This document shows, piece after piece, positions 63,128 to 64,000 of a stretch of DNA of 64,000 nucleotides (its first letter is position 1; each line of letters starts with the position of its first letter). The DNA comes from Olleya marilimosa CAM030. Lineage in GTDB: Bacteria; Bacteroidota; Bacteroidia; Flavobacteriales; Flavobacteriaceae. Under the pieces are notes generated by a model, which made no database searches, had not been told where the DNA came from, and worked only from the letters and a program-made list of their open reading frames with translations. The stretch spans positions 243,028 through 307,027 of the forward strand of contig NZ_JADR01000006.1 of NCBI RefSeq assembly GCF_000518485.1, written 5' to 3'. Both the position numbers and the translations under genes were made by a program.

Positions 63128-64000
63128 TTATTTAGTTCCTAAATAAAGAGGACCAGCTAAAGGTTTAATACCACTATCTTTTATATCTATTACGTAATAA
63201 TATGTTCCGTTTGGTAATCTACCTGCAGATCCTACAGAACCGCTAGGGCTTTGACCATTCCAATTGTTTTGGTAATCTCTAGATTCGTAAACAATATCTC
63301 CAAATCGGTTAAAGATTTTTATGTCGATAATAAATCCACACTCTTCAACACCACCTACAGTGAAAAACTCATTATAAGCATCACCATTTGGTGTAACTGC
63401 TTTAGATATTTTTAAATCATCCTCACCACAAGGTAATACGGTACAATCATCATTAATATTTATAGTCAATTCAAAAGTATTTAAACAACCGTTATTTAAA
63501 GTTGTATAAGTGAAAACATAATCACCAAGTTCAACTTCTAATGGGTCAAAAATACCATCAATTATTGAAACACCATCTGTAACAACTACCCATTCAATTG
63601 AAGTGTCATATCCTTCCGGTAAATAGTCATATAAGTCTATTAATCCATCTTCGATACATTTATCTCCTTCCAATGGAGTTGTAAAGTTTTCTGTTACTAC
63701 ATTAATTGTATGTGTTATTACTGTATCATTACCACAATCATCAGTAGCAGTCCATGTCCATATAATATCATAAATTTCTTCTTCTCCTGTAAATGTTGTT
63801 GTCTCCTCAAATACAATTGTAACAGGATTTAAAGAACAATTATCTTCAAAGTTTAATACAGGTACTTCAGGAACATTAGAACATATAACGCTATTAGGTA
63901 AATCTAAAGAATTTATTAAACTTGGTCCAGTAGTATCTTCTATTGTTAAAGTAGCAGTTAATTGAGAGGTGTTACCACAATCATCAGCTACAGTATAAGT
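63128..64000 (-). CDS. large adhesin with T9SS type B (gliding motility) C-terminal domain, 5' part outside the window
   Basis: The frame is open to the right edge of the window, so only the last 290 residues are seen. It contains at least two HYR/SprB-like repeats (TVADDCGNTSQLTATLTIED, TWTATDDCGNDTVITHTI). It ends in the type B sorting domain (SKAVTPNGDAYNEFFTVGG, IKIFNRFGDIVYESRDYQNN, NGTYYYVIDIKD). The internal TTG at 63673 is not the start. SprB-type adhesins move along the cell surface during gliding. It is co-transcribed with the PorP/SprF-like and OmpA genes. Confidence 0.9.
   Translation of the reverse strand, partial: TYTVADDCGNTSQLTATLTIEDTTGPSLINSLDLPNSVICSNVPEVPVLNFEDNCSLNPVTIVFEETTTFTGEEEIYDIIWTWTATDDCGNDTVITHTINVVTENFTTPLEGDKCIEDGLIDLYDYLPEGYDTSIEWVVVTDGVSIIDGIFDPLEVELGDYVFTYTTLNNGCLNTFELTININDDCTVLPCGEDDLKISKAVTPNGDAYNEFFTVGGVEECGFIIDIKIFNRFGDIVYESRDYQNNWNGQSPSGSVGSAGRLPNGTYYYVIDIKDSGIKPLAGPLYLGTK

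Noticed and set aside
63128..63673. Treating the gliding C-terminal ORF as a complete 181-residue protein
   Set aside because: Its first codon is TTG and the same frame continues open to the window edge with adhesin repeats, so it is the tail of a larger gene.
1..64000. tRNA, rRNA, insertion sequence or prophage
   Set aside because: No cloverleaf-like segment, transposase, integrase other than xerD, phage gene cluster or terminal inverted repeats were seen in the gaps.

Overview
This window is AT-rich chromosomal DNA from a member of the Flavobacteriaceae (Bacteroidota). The evidence is direct. Several genes have type IX secretion (T9SS) sorting domains, and porQ and PorP/SprF-like genes are present. 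A carboxypeptidase-regulatory/TonB-type receptor is encoded. Promoters follow the Bacteroidota pattern (TTG, 17-23 nt, TAnnTTTG), and genes lack Shine-Dalgarno sequences. The content resembles marine genera such as Olleya, Lacinutrix or Psychroserpens, but the genus is an inference. I found no insertion sequence, prophage, CRISPR array, tRNA or rRNA.

Layout. Bases 1-4.5 kb hold the end of an RNA methyltransferase, a phosphoethanolamine-transferase-like enzyme, and the convergent block rlmD / DUF6452-like / DUF6048-like. Bases 4.7-12.3 kb hold rocD, a T9SS cargo protein, a Smr-domain protein, a Ca-binding-repeat lipoprotein, a cysteine desulfurase, an alpha/beta hydrolase and a DUF2306 membrane protein. 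Bases 12.4-19.2 kb form a leftward unit: an M23 peptidase, a TonB-dependent receptor and two exported proteins of unknown function, one with an internal duplication. Bases 19.3-21.8 kb carry a coiled-coil protein, zapA, a strong 6S RNA candidate and rny. Next come two tandem soluble PAS histidine kinases, xerD, two outer-membrane beta-barrel proteins, aroQ, lpdA, a type II NADH dehydrogenase, a DinB-like protein and two overlapping msrB genes.

Bases 32-39 kb are a glycogen cluster (glgA-glgC-glgB plus a GH31 alpha-glucosidase). They are followed by an M48 lipoprotein peptidase, a UMF1-type MFS transporter and a lipoprotein. Bases 42.4-45.4 kb are a leftward ECF sigma / membrane anti-sigma candidate / beta-repeat / GIN-domain operon. 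Bases 45.7-51.5 kb hold lon, two paralogous LysM proteins, porQ and cmk. A YgaU-like LysM protein, rpsA (with a structured leader) and a T9SS cargo protein follow. Bases 55.5-59.1 kb hold pyrR-pyrB, a small STAS-like protein, rnz and pdxH. The window ends with a CAP-domain lipoprotein and, on the minus strand, a gliding/adhesion locus: the 3' end of an adhesin with a type B T9SS domain, a PorP/SprF-like protein and an OmpA/PD40/TPR protein.

Most of the window is conserved flavobacterial core genome. The items most worth a second look are noncoding: the 6S RNA candidate between zapA and rny, the rpsA leader with a possible 17-codon upstream ORF, and a GTTAAAAAGCAT...TATCGAT intergenic repeat at two loci 36 kb apart. 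Among proteins, the most interesting are the 561-residue internally duplicated exported protein in the TonB-receptor operon, the ECF-controlled beta-repeat pair, and the cysteine-cluster insertion in ornithine aminotransferase.
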